DNA of 64,000 nucleotides from Erinaceus europaeus (GCF_950295315.1 NC_080164.1:58193546-58257545); one strand, 5' to 3'. Shown: positions 23,732-36,202, counted from the first letter of the stretch. The notes: a model not told the origin generated them from the sequence alone. Made by a program: numbers and translations.

Positions 23732-25351
23732 TGAGAAATTCCCTTTAAAGAGAATGCTCTTTGGATTTGACTGTCTGATCATATCAGTGGAATAAAAAGT
23801 CTTACAAACTAGGAAAATTAGACTTAGACAAGCCAGATGTTCTTATTACCTCCAGAGCTGAAGCTAGAACCTTTCAAATGAAATTGTATTTCCTCTTTGT
23901 AGCTGCCAAGCAATTCCTTATCACTTTTTCTATCATTTGAGATAGAAAACAGTAATACTGTAAGACAGATCAAGGGAGAAATGAATGAATGTAGATTTAT
24001 TTAAAAATATAGGCTATTCCATTCTGACATATTATCAAGAATATTATTAATTCCTTACAAAATTAATCCTCAAATAGAAAAAGCCTTTTCCTGGTAAGAC
24101 AGAAAAGCTTCACACAACCAACAACTAAGTACTTTCAAACCTATAACATTATCAATGCTAGAGCTACAATGTGTTTCTTGAATTTTGGAAGATTTTGTTC
24201 AGAACCAATAAAGGGAGTAATCATTTGGATATACTCAGCAACCTTCAGAATTTCCTCCTCCTGAAAAGGGCAAGTTTTAAGTTAAGTGTTAAATATACAA
24301 GCAAGCTTAAGAAGAGTACATATATTCAAGCATGGCAGGAATTCAACAGCAAGTTTGAAGAACAACCACAGTCTTTTCTCACTCATTGAAACAACTCTAC
24401 TTTCCATGACATATTTCTGTGTACCCTTGTGAGTAACAGCTCAGGACTAGATGATAGTGCAGCCAGTCTGATATGACATAGTCTTAAGTAAGGAATGGGT
24501 CACATTGCCCATGTTCTGTCCTTGAGGCAGATTTCACTCCCTGTTCTTGAATGTTCTGTTGGCAGAGTTGACCTTAACAATAATCATCTTAAGAGAGATT
24601 TTCTAACTACTGAATGGATGGGAACATAATAAATTTTAGAAAACATATATGTATGTATAAAATGGAATGCTACACCAGAGAAACCAAAGGTGACAAAGAA
24701 GTGATCTGCAAATGCTAGAAATAGCAAGTGGGTTTAAGGATATATGAGTCAAGATAGATTAGGTTTGTAGCACTCATAAACATCAAAATTTCAGGAGTTT
24801 AAAACAAAAATGGTTTCTTTTTCTGTCATTTTAATATATAAATATGATTTGGGGTGGAAGTTGGAGCCTTCATCATCTAGAAAATTCCTGGTCATGGACA
24901 GGAAAAAGAGAGATGGATGAATTTTTAATTCTATGCTTATTCTTACAATACCCTCTAAAAGTGACATCCATTCTTTGGTAACCATTTCATTAATCAATCT
25001 AAGTCAAAAGCACTGTTGTTAACTTCAAAGATTTGGAGAAGTCAAATTCTTTCATAATCAGAAGAATATAATAAATTATAAGTGAACAACTCTATGAATG
25101 ACCAACAGGATATTTGATCATTTGACATTAAGTGATTGTGCCAATATCATTTCATGGAAGGAGAAGTAACCAGATTAAACAAGGGAGAACTGCTATGTAT
25201 TCTCCCATGACAAGGGATTATATCAAAATATGTAAAGAAATAAAATAAATCAACAATATAAAGCTAAACAATTAAGTAAAAAAAAAGTGAGGAAAATATC
25301 TGAATAGGCACTTCTCTAAAGAAGATATAAAACCATATAAAAAAATGTTTC
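23732..25351. other. Unique AT-rich sequence
   Basis: No gene or interspersed repeat is recognised. Composition is uniform, with frequent stops. Confidence 0.5.
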
Positions 25352-25426
25352 CCTCACCTGCAGGAGAAAACTTCACAGTGAAGCAATGCTGCTGGTCTCT
25401 CTCCCCCCCAACACACACACTCACAC

Positions 25427-25463
<37 letters not shown>

Positions 25464-25480
25464 TTTCTATCTCTAGAAAG
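25352..25480 (+). mobile_element. SINE 3' fragment plus CA microsatellite
   Basis: The text ctcacctgcaggagaaaact tcacagtgaagc, then ctgctggtctctctcccc, is the middle of a SINE. Its CT/CA zone has expanded to a CA run (25410-25461). The tRNA-like head is missing. Confidence 0.7.
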
Positions 25481-25534
25481 GAAAAGAGAAATAACCAAGG
25501 AATGAAAAAAAGAACAAAAGAAAGAAAGAAAAAA

Positions 25535-25593
25535 AGGAAGGAAGGAAGGAAGGAAGGAAGGAAGGAAGGAAGGAAGGAAGGAAGGAAGGAAGG
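25535..25593. repeat. (GGAA)n microsatellite
   Basis: About 14 uninterrupted ggaa units lie in the junction between two SINE copies. A second, smaller GGAA run lies at 25820-25856. Confidence 0.95.
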
Positions 25594-25800
25594 AGCGCCA
25601 GATGGTGGCACACCTGGTTAGGCGCATACATTACAGTGCACAATGACCCAGGTTCAAGCCCCTGGTTCACACCTGCAGGGAGAAAGCTTCACTAATGATT
25701 AAGCATGTCTGCAGGTCTCTCTCTATCTCTCTCCCTCTATACCTCCCCCACTTCTCTCAACTTCTCTCTGTCTCTATCCAATAATAAATACAAATATTTA
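25594..25800 (+). mobile_element. SINE (cacctggttaagc subfamily)
   Basis: It has agatggtggcacacctggtt, ttacagtgcacaatgaccca, the B box ggttcaagcccc (25651-25662), cacctgcagggagaaagctt and a CT-rich body. It ends in tctatccaataataaata. All parts are present in order, so it is close to full monomer length. Confidence 0.9.
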
Positions 25801-25855
25801 TTTAAAAAAAGAAAAAAAGAAGGAAGGAAGGAAGGAAGGGAGGAAGGAAGGAAGG

Positions 25856-26169
25856 AGAGTATGTGGTGCATACTTGGTTAAATGTATGTATTACCATGCA
25901 TAAGGACCCAGACTCAAGTCTCCAGTCCCCACCTGCAGGGGGAAAGCTTCAAAAGTGGTGAAGTAGGAGTGCAGGTCTCTCTCTCTCTCTCTCTCTCTTT
26001 CTCCCTTCCTATCTGTCCTCCTCCTCAATTTCTCTCTGTTCTATCAAATAAATAAAATAAAGTCTAAATTTAAAAAAGAAAGAAAGCCAGACATCCAGTG
26101 GGAACTGTGGAGTTATTGTGCAGACAGACACCAAGCCCCATTGATAACTCTGGTAAAAAAAAAAAAAAA
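25856..26169 (+). mobile_element. SINE with dimeric 3' extension
   Basis: The first unit has tatgtggtgcatacttggtt, accatgcataaggacccaga, cacctgcagggggaaagctt, a CT body and a tctatcaaataaataaa tail. A second non-tRNA unit follows: gccagacatccagtgggaac, attgtgcagacagacaccaa, gccccattgataactctggt and an A tail. The same second unit occurs at 56000-56070, 58195-58255 and, inverted, at 36222-36275. Confidence 0.8.
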
Positions 26170-26475
26170 GCCAGAGATGTATACATGTAACTTCCCATTT
26201 TTAAATGTTGGTGCAGTTATCATCAACAGACACTTTGTGGGTCAAACAAAATGTGATATGGGGTGGATTTGGTCAGTGGCACACCAGTTCATCATTTCTA
26301 TTGCAACAATTCTCTAACTATGGATGTAGAGAAAACAGAATTGTATGGTCTCTAATATTCTGTTAGGAGATGATAGATAACATCCCTACTCTAGAATTAT
26401 GAGCCAACTGAAAATTCAGACAGGTTAGGGAAACAAACCATAATTTTTAAAATTTATTTATGATTTATTTAATTT
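26170..26475. other. Unique sequence
   Basis: Nothing assignable; ordinary AT-rich DNA between two SINEs. Confidence 0.5.
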
Positions 26476-26590
26476 TTACCAGAGCACTGCTCAACTCTAG
26501 TTTATGGTGGTACTAGAGATTGAACTTGGGACATTGGAGATTCAGGCACTAAAGCCTTTTTGTATAGCCATGATATTATTTACCCAGCCC
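26476..26590 (-). mobile_element. SINE (ctggggagatag subfamily), minus strand
   Basis: On the plus strand: accagagcactgctcaactc, tagtttatggtggtactaga, gattgaacttgggacattgg (reverse of the B-box segment ccaatgtcccaagttcaatc), ggcactaaagcctttttgta and tttacccagccc. Sister copies lie at 2657, 30744, 49168 and 52400. Confidence 0.85.
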
Positions 26591-27932
26591 AAAACTGTAA
26601 CATTGCTTATGGTATTCAATGTTTAGAAAATTGGGCAAATGAACTTTCAAGAATTAGGGACAATGGATTGGGTCAGACTTTTCACCCATCTCCTCCCCAC
26701 ACCTCTCCAAATGCAAAATGTATGCTCACTTCTGGCAGCTGGTTTCCTAAAGAAAAAAGAAGAGAAAGGGCAGAGTCACCCAAGCCTGGCTTCTCCTTTC
26801 ATATGCCCTATCATATAATTCACTCCCCCTGTCACCAAAGGAAATGTGGGGGGTAGATAGATGGGAAATGAAAGGACTGATAGAAGCCAGGGGTGTTTCA
26901 GATACTCAATAGCAGTGAAGATAGTATCCCACTAATAGTTGTTTCCAGCCAAAGCCACCTCTAGCATACAGTGCATCTTTGTGGGAGTTACAAAAAGGCA
27001 CTCCACCCGCAGATGAATTACAGAGAGGCCTTTCCTCCTGGCTGATGCAGCCCCAGGCTGGGGCACAAGCTTGGCAAGCAACACCAGGGCTAGATTCCAG
27101 CCCACACTTGCCTACTTGGACTGGTGCCTAAATACAAAAACCCACAACTGCCCAGAACAGCCCTGCTTCAGACTCTAATAATCCTATCAATTTGATTCCA
27201 GATTCTTCAGTCTCCAAAGTAACCACATTGTGAATCGTACCCACTCTCTGTCCACCTCAAATAGTTAGAATTAGTATCCAGACAATGTCAAGTTTGTGAA
27301 TGGGGTGGAGTGGAGGAAAGGTTGACTGCCTGGCATAGCCTGTGACTTCTCTTTTTAGTTATTATTGTTCTCTCAATTTCCCAATCACTAAGTTCCTACA
27401 TTTTTTCAAATAATGAACAACTGTTTTTTGTTTCTTCTTCTTCTTTTTTTTTTTTTTTGCATGTCAGAATTTAGTGAGTCTATAATCATTTCTTCACAAT
27501 GTTTTTGAGTAAAGAATATATTAAGGGAGACATTGTTTTAAAAGTTTCCATGTACAACTGTGGCTTATCCTAAATTTTTTGTATTCAGATGTCAGACGAT
27601 AATTATTGGTTAGTGGCAAGGTTACCAGATGGGTTATAAAATGCATTTCAAATGAATATCAAATGGACTTAAGAAAAATACAATTAACGGTAGGTATAGT
27701 TGAGGTAGACTACAGTTTTACTGTGGAAAAAAAAAGAAATTAAGACACTTTTCATTAGTGTTGAACACATTTCTGTGTCTAAAACTGTGTATTTTTGTTT
27801 CTAGAATTTAGCCAGAGAACAAAGGGAGACTTAAGGCTTTAATTAAACAAGAGAAACAAAAGAGTGGAATTTTTTTTCTTAAAAGTGTGAGACAAACCCA
27901 TGAAAAAGAAAGTAGAATGAAAAACAAAGATT
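26591..27932. other. Unique sequence
   Basis: A 98-codon plus-strand open frame (26560-26856) starts inside the neighbouring SINE and has no domain. The part at 27010-27180 is GC-richer but unassigned. A T run lies at 27440-27460. Confidence 0.5.
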
Positions 27933-28112
27933 ACGTAGGTCAGAGTGCTCACTGAGTAGGGCCATGTACATAGTCCAACTTTGAGCCCATTTTTCATCAC
28001 ATGGGAGGTACCATGACGTCATTATGTTGTGATATTTCTTTCTGTTTCCCTCTCTGCCTCTCACTCTCTGTCTCTATCTCTGTCTATCTTTCTTTATATG
28101 ACCAAATGGAAA
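27933..28112 (+). mobile_element. SINE remnant (agctcacctggtagagc subfamily)
   Basis: It has gtaggtcagagtgctcactg, gggccatgtacatagtccaa, ctttgagcccattttt (decayed B-box region), cacatgggaggtaccatgac, a long CT-rich body (28037-28095) and an A tail (28110-28119). Confidence 0.6.
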
Positions 28113-28119
28113 AAAAAAA

Positions 28120-30139
28120 TGGCGTAGGAGCAGGGAAACTATGCATGTTCTAGTTCCTGGCTTTGGGGAAAAAAAAGAATATTTAGTTCAAGCTTATCTC
28201 TCTATGATATTTCAGAAACAGGGAAATCCCATCAGCACTGCTTCCAGAGAGACCCACACAACATGTTAGACTTCTACATTCTTTTATACTTATACTCAAG
28301 TTATATGTTTTAGGATAAAAGTTAAACGTCTGACACTATTTAGCTGGAAAAAGAGTTATTTCTTCTACAATATTACCAACAAATAGATTTCCGCAATTTT
28401 GTCAATTTGTTTTCAGGCCACTGAGGTGTTTTTTTTTTTTTTTTTTAATTTTAAAAGGAAGCAAGCATAGTCAGGTGAATAATCTGCAAAGGCCATTCTT
28501 TGTGAAGATTCCTCTTAATTGAGACCTACTCATTCATTCATTGTCACTCAGTAAGTGTTTGTTCAATTACTTATCAAGCTTCTCTAAATAGGCTTGTTTA
28601 TAACTGCTTTTGAATACAAACTCTTTACTCTTGTCTGAGCACAAAGTACATAGTAAAGAAGTCTTTGTGCAGTTTAAATTCCTCATATATTTTTAAGTGA
28701 GTTACATGTGTGACACATTTACCCTTCAGTCAGCATTTAAGGAAAAAATGAGCATACATAACCTCTCCATTCCACACATAATTCTACATGTATAAAAATG
28801 AACATGTTCTGACTATGGATAACATATATGTATTATTATCACTCCCACCTTAATGATAGAAAGATGAGATAAATTTAGGGAGGAGCTCCTTGCAGGAAAC
28901 AAGAGCAATGGCCCTCCTCCCCACTTCGATATCTTGGTTAGCAACAGTGGCTACACTAATATGAAGGCAAAAGGCTTTGGTTGATCTCTTTGGTGTAGTG
29001 TACATAGTTTTCTTCATTTATCTTTCTAATTTTCTAAACTGGGATATCATAGAGTCTAAAGTAAGCCTACATATAGATTACTCTAATGTAAGATGCCTAT
29101 GATGATGAGTTGCTTACTCTTCTTCTCTCTTCCCTTGCAAAGATAACAAACAGAGGAGGAAAGCATGGCACATGGGGAAGTGGAGTTAAAATGTACTGCA
29201 CGTTACTAATCCTAACATAACATTGGCAGCTTGCACCATCCCCCTGCCAAACCCAAATTAACACACTGCCTTACTGGAAGGCAAAGGCTGCAGCTATATT
29301 TATAGCTCAATTAACAAGTTTCATAACTAAACCTCCAGAAGTCCTAGGCAAACCTGACAAATGTTATGCATCTTAACACCACAGTGACCCTGCCAGAATG
29401 CCACCATCTTCTAACAGGGAACAACTCCTGCTATCACCTTGTGAGAACAATGATGATTGGCACTGGCCCATCTGATAAAGAGAAGCTTGAAAGGACAACT
29501 CAGCTCTTGTCAGGGGTACATCTTATAACAACTTCCAACAAACACACATACGGTTGATTAAAGCAGGCAGTTAATTCTTCTCTTTGCAGATGGAGGGAAA
29601 TGCCTGCTCCTAGGAAACCAATGGCTATAAAGAATAACTACCACCACATGACTCAGGAGTATTGGCCCTTCCAGGAAAAAGTGTAACAGAAACAAAAGCT
29701 ATGTCACTTGATGGATATTAAAACTTCAAAAGAAGTAGAGAAATTCTTCTTAATGACTTTTAAACTGGCTACTTTAATTTGAGAGATAAAGGTTCTTCCA
29801 AGGATTATTAGTGCCTGGGTGACAGTGTTAGCATGATGGGGAAAGGTGAAGTACACCATTTTTAATATAGTACTTGAGTTGGAGCAAAATGTTTTCAGAG
29901 TAAAACTGAGTTTCTGATTTACTCAAGAAACTGCCGTACCTGTTGCCATGATATAGAACACTGCACATCTGAATCCTCTGAGGGACTGAGAGTTTCTTGA
30001 CCATAGGGGAGGGGGGATCATTTTAGCATTTTCAACATTATGTTCTCCATGACATTTATCTGGGAAATAAATGTAGGAAAGGTTCAGCAATTATAATGAG
30101 GAAATTAATTAATTAACTGGTTAAGTGGGAAAATAATAG
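28120..30139. other. Unique sequence, nothing recognised
   Basis: There is an 18-nt T run near 28427-28446. The text tcattcattcattgtcactc agtaagtgtttgttc (28530-28564) recalls an L2-type end but is too short to call. No exon is supported. Confidence 0.45.
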
Positions 30140-31108
30140 ATGGAGAATTACAGAGGTGTGGCTATGAAGTAGCAGAAGGTGCCATTTGCTCTCCCCAATC
30201 AACTAGGAATAGCAAGGATGATCACCTGAGAAAGCAACAAGATAAGACTAGGATCACTCCAGGAACCCAACAAGCCACAAGTGAGTGCAAACACATGTGG
30301 CTCATGGACAGAAATGGACTGAAGGAGAGATTCCTGGGGCTAAAAAGTCATATTCAGGAGTGGCTGGTACCAGTATGGTAGTTTGCTAGTTGAAGTACAA
30401 CCTCTAATCTGAGTTTTATTAACAAAAAGTGCTGAAGAGAGGAGAAAATCAGCTAAAACTCATCAATTTATGACTGTGAGTCTCCATTGTTGCTGCCCCT
30501 TAGAGGCTAGAACACTAGCAAGGAAATCCTGCTGTTATCTAGGGGCAGAAAACTTTCCTGGTGACTCAAGAGAAAATCTACACTCCCAGTAGTCTGGAGG
30601 TATGGTTATATAATAGGAGCCTTTTCACATTGTTCTCCAGATAAATTAGAAAAAAGGATGAGTAACTGCCTCAGCACTGACCTCAGAATGGCTTCAGAAC
30701 TGACAAGGAGGATTTGTCCAGAAAGTCACAGAGCCAAAGATCACTGCTCAGCTCAGCTATGAATTGTGGCAGAGTGGGGGATTGGGCCCAGGATTTTGGA
30801 TCCTCAGGGTAGGAGTCACTTTGCATAACCATTGTGCTATTTATACATGACTCTGTTTCATGTCTTGGTTGGTCATGAGTGAGTGATTAAGCTAAACAAA
30901 TATACTTATAGTTAAAAAAAGCCTTCAGGCTCCCATAGCAAGCAGGGAAGATAAAGAACATAAAATAAGAAGATTCAGGAACTGTGCTTCATTTCAGGGA
31001 TTGAGATAACATTGAAACAACTGTTAAGCTTCAAAACGGTAAACTATTAAGTATGTTATTTAGACACAAGTCAATCCAGGCAAGTGGAGATCAGTGGATT
31101 GAAAAGCA
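30140..31108 (+). mobile_element. Probable 5' untranslated region of the L1 at 30.1-35.2 kb
   Basis: This stretch lies directly upstream of recognisable L1 ORF1 and has an internally consistent, moderately GC composition (cctgagaaagcaacaagata agac, atggactgaaggagagattc). The 5' boundary is a guess, since I could not find a clean target duplication. It hosts a SINE remnant at 30744-30846. Confidence 0.45.
30744..30846 (-). mobile_element. SINE remnant inside the L1 5' region
   Basis: The plus-strand text gggggattgggcccaggatt ttggatcc and cactttgcataaccattgtg is the reverse of the cataatggttatgcaaa / caaagtcccaggttc head seen in the ctggggagatag subfamily. Only the head is clear. Confidence 0.6.
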
Positions 31109-32050
31109 GTGAGGGAGGGACCTCATAACATACCAGATATAATGGTTAAACCAAGAAGAAACATTGAACAAATGAACCAAGTCAAAAGCCCAGATATAAA
31201 ACCCAAAAAGCTAAAAGCACATAAAAATGAGGACCACATCCAAACACTAACTGATGCAACAACTATAGGAGTGAGGAAAGATTTTGAAAGTAATATCATC
31301 AGAAATGAGGAAACAATAAGTGAGATTCTGAAAGAAAACACTATCTTGAAGTAACTAGAGACCTAAAGGCTGAAATAGCTGAGTTGAGAGCACAACTAGC
31401 TGAAGGAGATAATACAGTGTCTGAACAGAGTAATGAAATAGTTGAGCTACAGAAAACAGTGAAGGGGAGAGAGAGAGCAGAGTAACTGACATAGAAAACA
31501 GAATTAGCAAGATCAAGGATGAATTAGAGAAAACTAAGAAAGAAGTAAGAGAGCTAAAATAAAAGAGAGAGATTAAGAGACACTGAAAACAACAACAGAG
31601 ACATATGGGATGACTTCAGAAGAAGTCATCTATGCATTACTGACTAACCAATAATGGAAGGGGAAGAAAATATTCTACAGGACATAACAGCTGAAATCTT
31701 CACTGATCTAAAGAACATAAGGGATATAAAGGTTCAAGAGGTACAGAGAGTACTAAACAGAATTAACTCAGACCTAAAAAATTAACTCAGACAAAACATA
31801 TCATATTTATAATGAAAAGGAATGAGGCTAAATAAAGGATTCTGAAGGCTGAAAAGAAAAAGCATCACTTACAGAAGAAAACCTGTAAGATTAGCAGCAG
31901 ATTTCTCCACACAAGCACTACAGGCCAGAAGAGAACAGCAAAATATATATCAATGAGAAAGGCTTTCTAATAAGACAACTGTATCCTGATAGACTGTCAT
32001 TCAGACTAGAGGAAGGCATAAAAACCTTCTCACCATATAACAGATCAACA
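31109..32050 (+). pseudogene. L1 ORF1 remnant (RNA-binding chaperone)
   Basis: The frame opens near 31109-31142 and is open to 31354 (81 codons), then is broken by stops and shifts. The first part is Lys/Glu-rich, fitting the coiled-coil N-terminal half. Around 31870-32030 the conceptual translation in pieces gives RPVRLAADFSTQALQARRE and LYPDRLSFRLEEGIKTF, the conserved C-terminal domain of L1 ORF1 proteins. ORF1p coats L1 RNA in cytoplasmic RNP particles. This copy is inactive. Confidence 0.8.
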
Positions 32051-32059
32051 AGGCTAAAG

Positions 32060-34870
32060 AGTAAACAAAATCAACAAAGCCTTAGCTAGATTCACAAAAA
32101 AGAGAAAGAAGACTCAAATAAATAGAATTGTAGCATGTACAAACTACTATATTTACTGTCAAATGTAAAACATTAATTCCCCAATAAGGAAATTAAAAAA
32201 ATAGAATTGTAAATAAAAGAGAAAATATCACAAATACAAGTATCATGAGAGGATTCTATTCACCAAGAGGATCATATTCACTAAGAGAGGATTATATTCA
32301 CCAGGTTAGAGAACCTGGAAGAAGTGGACAAGCTCCCAGATACCTACAAACTTCCAAAATTAAATAAAGAGGAACAAAATAATATGAACAGGCCAATCAT
32401 AGCCAAAGAAATTGAAACAGTTATCAAAAACCTTATCAAGAATAAAAGTCCGGCACCTTATGGCTTTACAAATGAATTCTACAAAACCTTCAAGGAAGAG
32501 TTAATACCTGTACTTTAAAACACTTCCAAATGATTGAAGACACAGGAATATTCCTCTTCAGCTTCTATGAAGTCAATGTCACTCTGATACCAAAAGCAGA
32601 CAGGTACACAACAACAACAAAAGAAAATGATAGACCAATATCTCTGATGAACATAGATGCTAAAATATTGAACACAATTCTTGCCAATAGGATAGGACAC
32701 TATATTAAAAAAGATCTTTCATCATGGCCAAGTGGAGTTTATCCTAGGGATGCAATGTTGGTTTAATATATGTAAATCAATGAATGTGATACACCACATC
32801 ACTAAAAGCAAGACCAAAAAAAAAAAAAAGCATGATTATATCAATAGATGCAGAGAAAACCTTTGACAAAATTCCGCATCACTTCATAATCAAAAACACT
32901 ACAAAAAATGGGAATAGGTGGAAAGTTCCTCAAAATAGTAGAGTCCATATATAATAAACCTACAGCCAACATCATTCTCAATGGTGAAAAACTGGAAGCA
33001 TTTCTCCTCAGATCAGATATTAGACAGGGCAGCCCACTATCACCATTACTATTCAACATAATGTTGTTGGTTCTTGCCATAGCAATCAGGCAGGAGCAAG
33101 GAATTAAAGGGGTACAGATTGGAAGAGAAGAAGTCAAACTATGCTTATTTGTAGATGACATGATAGTATACATATTAAAAACCTAAAGAATCCAGCAGGA
33201 AGCTTTTGGAAATTATCAGGAAATATAGTAAGATGTCAGGTTACAAAATTAACATACAAAGATTAGTGGCATTTCTCTATACAAACACTAAATTAGCAGA
33301 AAAGAAATCCATAAATCAACCCCTTTTACTATAGCAATAAAAACAGTAAAATATCTAGGAATAAACCTAACAAAATAAGTGAAAGACTTGTCTCCTGAAA
33401 ATTATTAGTCATTCTTCAAGGAAATAGAGAAAGACACAAAGAAATGGAAAGAAATCCCATGTTCATGGGTTGGAAGAACTAACATCAAAATGAACATAGT
33501 ACCCAGAGCCATATACAAATTTAATGCAATCCCCATCAAGATCTCAACCACATTTTTTAGGAGAACAAACAAATGCTCATCAGGAACCAGAAAATAACTA
33601 GATTTGTCAAAACACTCTTAAGAAGAAAAACAGAACTGGAGGCATCACACTCCCAGATCTTAAATTGTATAATAGGGTCATTGTAATCAAAACTGCTTGT
33701 TAGTAGAACACAGATAGACACACTGACCAGTGGTATAGAATTGAGAGTCCAGAAATCAACCCCCACACCTGTGGACATCTAATCTTTGACAAAGGTTCCC
33801 AGAATATTAAATGGGGAAAGCAAAATCTCTTCAACAAATGGTGTTGGAAAAAATGGGCTGAAACATGCAGAAGAATGAAACTGAACTACTATATTTCACC
33901 AAACACAAAAGTAAATTCCAAGTGGATCAAGGACATGGATGTTAGACCAGAAACTGTCAAATACTTAGAAGAAATATTTGCCGGACCTTTTTTTCATCTA
34001 AATGTTAAAGGCATATTCAATGATAAAAATCTAATTACAAAGAAGACTAAATAAAAAAAATAATAAACCGATGGAACTACATCAAACTGAAAAGCTTCTG
34101 CACGGCAAAAGAAAACACCACCCAAACAAGGAGACCTCCCACAGAATGGAAGATCTTTATATACCATGCATCAGACAAGAGGCTAATAACCAATATATCA
34201 AAAGAGCTCACCAAATTCAGCAACAAGAAAACAAGTGACTCCATCCAAAAATAGGAAGAGGTTATGAACAGAATATTCACAGCAGAAGAAATCCAAAGGG
34301 CCAACAAACATCTAAGAAAATGCTCCAAGTCATTGACTGGCAGAGAAATGAAAATAAAGATAAAAATGAGATATTACTTCACACCTGTGAGAATGTCATA
34401 CATCAGAAAAGATAGCAGCAACAATTGTTGGAGAGGTTGTGGGGCAAAAGAACACTCCTGCATTGCTGGTGGAAATGTAAATTGATCCAACCCCTGTGGA
34501 GAGAAATCTGGAGAACTCTCAGAAGGCTAGAAGTGGACCTATGCTATTGCCCTACAATTCCTCTCCTAGGGATGTATCCTAAGGAACTAAAAACACTCAT
34601 CCAAAAAGATTTGTGTATACTTATGTTCACAGCAGATCAATTTGTAATAGGCCAAACCTGGAAGTAACCCAGGTGTCCAACAACAGATGTGTGGTTGAGA
34701 AAGTTGTGGCATATATACATAACAGAATTCTATTCAGCTTTAAAAAATGTTGATTTTATTTTCTTTACTTCATCTTGGTTGGAGCTTGAAGGAATCATGT
34801 TTAGTGAGACAAGTCGGAAAGAAAAGGTTGAATATGGGATGATCTCCCTCATAGATAAGAGTTAAAAAAT
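32060..34870 (+). pseudogene. L1 ORF2 remnant, endonuclease half missing
   Basis: Translation in pieces follows the L1 ORF2 order from the linker before reverse transcriptase to the C terminus. Seen are [18 protein letters not shown] (from about 32330), [19 protein letters not shown] (about 32638), [15 protein letters not shown] (33020-33063) and the catalytic box F-V-D-D at 33148-33159 (family norm FADD). The C-terminal Cys motif follows at about 34428-34490. The whole N-terminal endonuclease is absent, and ORF1 text stops just before. Many stops and shifts occur, and one shift falls inside the C-terminal Cys motif. Reverse transcription would normally occur at the nuclear target site; this copy cannot do it. 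Confidence 0.9.
32133..32199 (+). mobile_element. Small retroelement 3'-end insertion within L1 ORF2
   Basis: 67 bp (gcatgtacaaactactatat to ccaataaggaaattaaaaaa) interrupt the ORF2 linker. They are flanked by the 12-bp duplication aatagaattgta at 32121-32132 and 32200-32211. The same text occurs at 35384-35446, where it is preceded by a longer body. This is therefore a very short 5'-truncated insertion of a separate retroelement family. Confidence 0.8.
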
Positions 34871-35222
34871 GCTACCATGATACTAATCTGCCTTTCCTGG
34901 GCAGATGACCTCACCACATATCTGGCAACCCACTTTCCCAGAGCCCTCCCCCACTAGGGAAAGGTAGAAACAGGCTGGGGGTATAGATCAAGCTGTCAAC
35001 ACCCAAGTCCACCAGCGAAGCAATTACAGAAGTCAAACCTCAAACCTTCTATGCTCTATAGAAATCTTTAGTCCTTGCTTCCAGTGGGGTAAAGAATAGG
35101 GAAGCTTCCGGAGTGGTTGGGGTATGGCACACTGGTGATGGGAACTGTATGAATCATACCCCTCTTTTCCCACAATCTTGTCAACCATTATTAAATCAAT
35201 AATAATAGTAATAATAAAGTTG
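34871..35222 (+). mobile_element. L1 3' untranslated region
   Basis: It has ccactttcccagagccctcc, ccactagggaaaggtagaaa, agcgaagcaattacagaagt, gataaagaat-like ggtaaagaatagggaagctt, ggtgatgggaactgtatgaa and tcatacccctcttttcccac, ending in AATAAT/A-rich sequence. These marks recur in all L1 ends of this window. Confidence 0.85.
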
Positions 35223-35254
35223 AAAAATAAGAAAACACAAAGCAGAATTTAGAC

Positions 35255-35448
35255 TGGGTTTATTGTATTGCACCAAAGTAAAAGACTCGGGTTGGGGGTA
35301 AAGGGTTCTTGTCCTGGAACATGATGGCAGAGGAGAACCTAGAGGGGCTTGAATTATTATGTGGAAAACTGAGAAATGTTGAACATGTGCAAACTACTGT
35401 ATTTTACTATTGACTGTAAACCATTAACCACACCAAAAGAAGAAAAAA
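35255..35448 (+). mobile_element. 3' end of a second retroelement family
   Basis: The block ctgggtttattgtattgcac, ggaacatgatggcagaggag, ggaaaactgagaaatgttga, catgtgcaaactactgtatt and aaccattaaccacacc ends in AAGAAGAAAAAATAATAA. Its last 65 bp match the insertion at 32133-32199. The family is not named. The terminal A-rich tail implies LINE-driven or similar retroposition. Confidence 0.6.
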
Positions 35449-35677
35449 TAATAATGAGATTCAATTGACATATAACCAGTAAAATAAAATAAATAATTAT
35501 ATAGACAATATCTTATATACATTATTAGATTGTACAGTTGTAGAAGCTTCTTATCTTAATCTTCAGACTTTAGTTAAACACATTTCATATACCTCTTATC
35601 AATTATTACCCATCTCCAGTTACCTCTGTCATATGACTCTTCTTCATTGAAAGCTGATTTTTGAGCTCCCAGTGTAG

Positions 35678-35719
<42 letters not shown>

Positions 35720-35975
35720 ATTTGTAAGTACCCACGTTTTTTAAGTCAGATCCCTCGATCCATTTTTGTTATTTGAAACCCTTGGCTGCAAATATAAATG
35801 AGATACAAATGGTCAATTACGTACTCTCATATAACCATAGAGACAACTGTAGATAACTTACTAATTACTGAGCTTCAGCTTTTCTGCCTGTAAACTGAGT
35901 TAATCTAGAGTTATCTTCAGTACTTTTCAATTTTAAAATATTGTGATTTTACCTTTCTGCCATGTAGTCATATGC
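35449..35975. other. Unique sequence with a TG microsatellite
   Basis: The TG run spans 35680-35717. The stretch 35870-35945 may be a decayed MIR (cagcttttctgcctgtaaac) but is weak. Confidence 0.5.
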
Positions 35976-36070
35976 ACACATAGGAATGGCATACTTCTCT
36001 CTTTACATAGTTCCTACAGTTTTGTCAATGTTTCCTTTTTATAAATAAGAAAAAGAATATTTAAAAAAGT
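35976..36070 (+). mobile_element. L1 3'-terminal fragment
   Basis: The text catagttcctacagttttgt caatgtttcctttttataaa taagaaa is the last stretch of the L1 tail. Everything upstream is missing or decayed. Confidence 0.6.
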
Positions 36071-36202
36071 AGCTATTTTTAACACAATAGTTTGATCCTG
36101 GTACAACAGAAATTATATGCTTTCTTGGCTATACTTTTAGTTCTCAAGCACAGGGTACTCTATCCAAGGAATACAAGTAGATCATTAGCTTGGCACAGGT
36201 TC

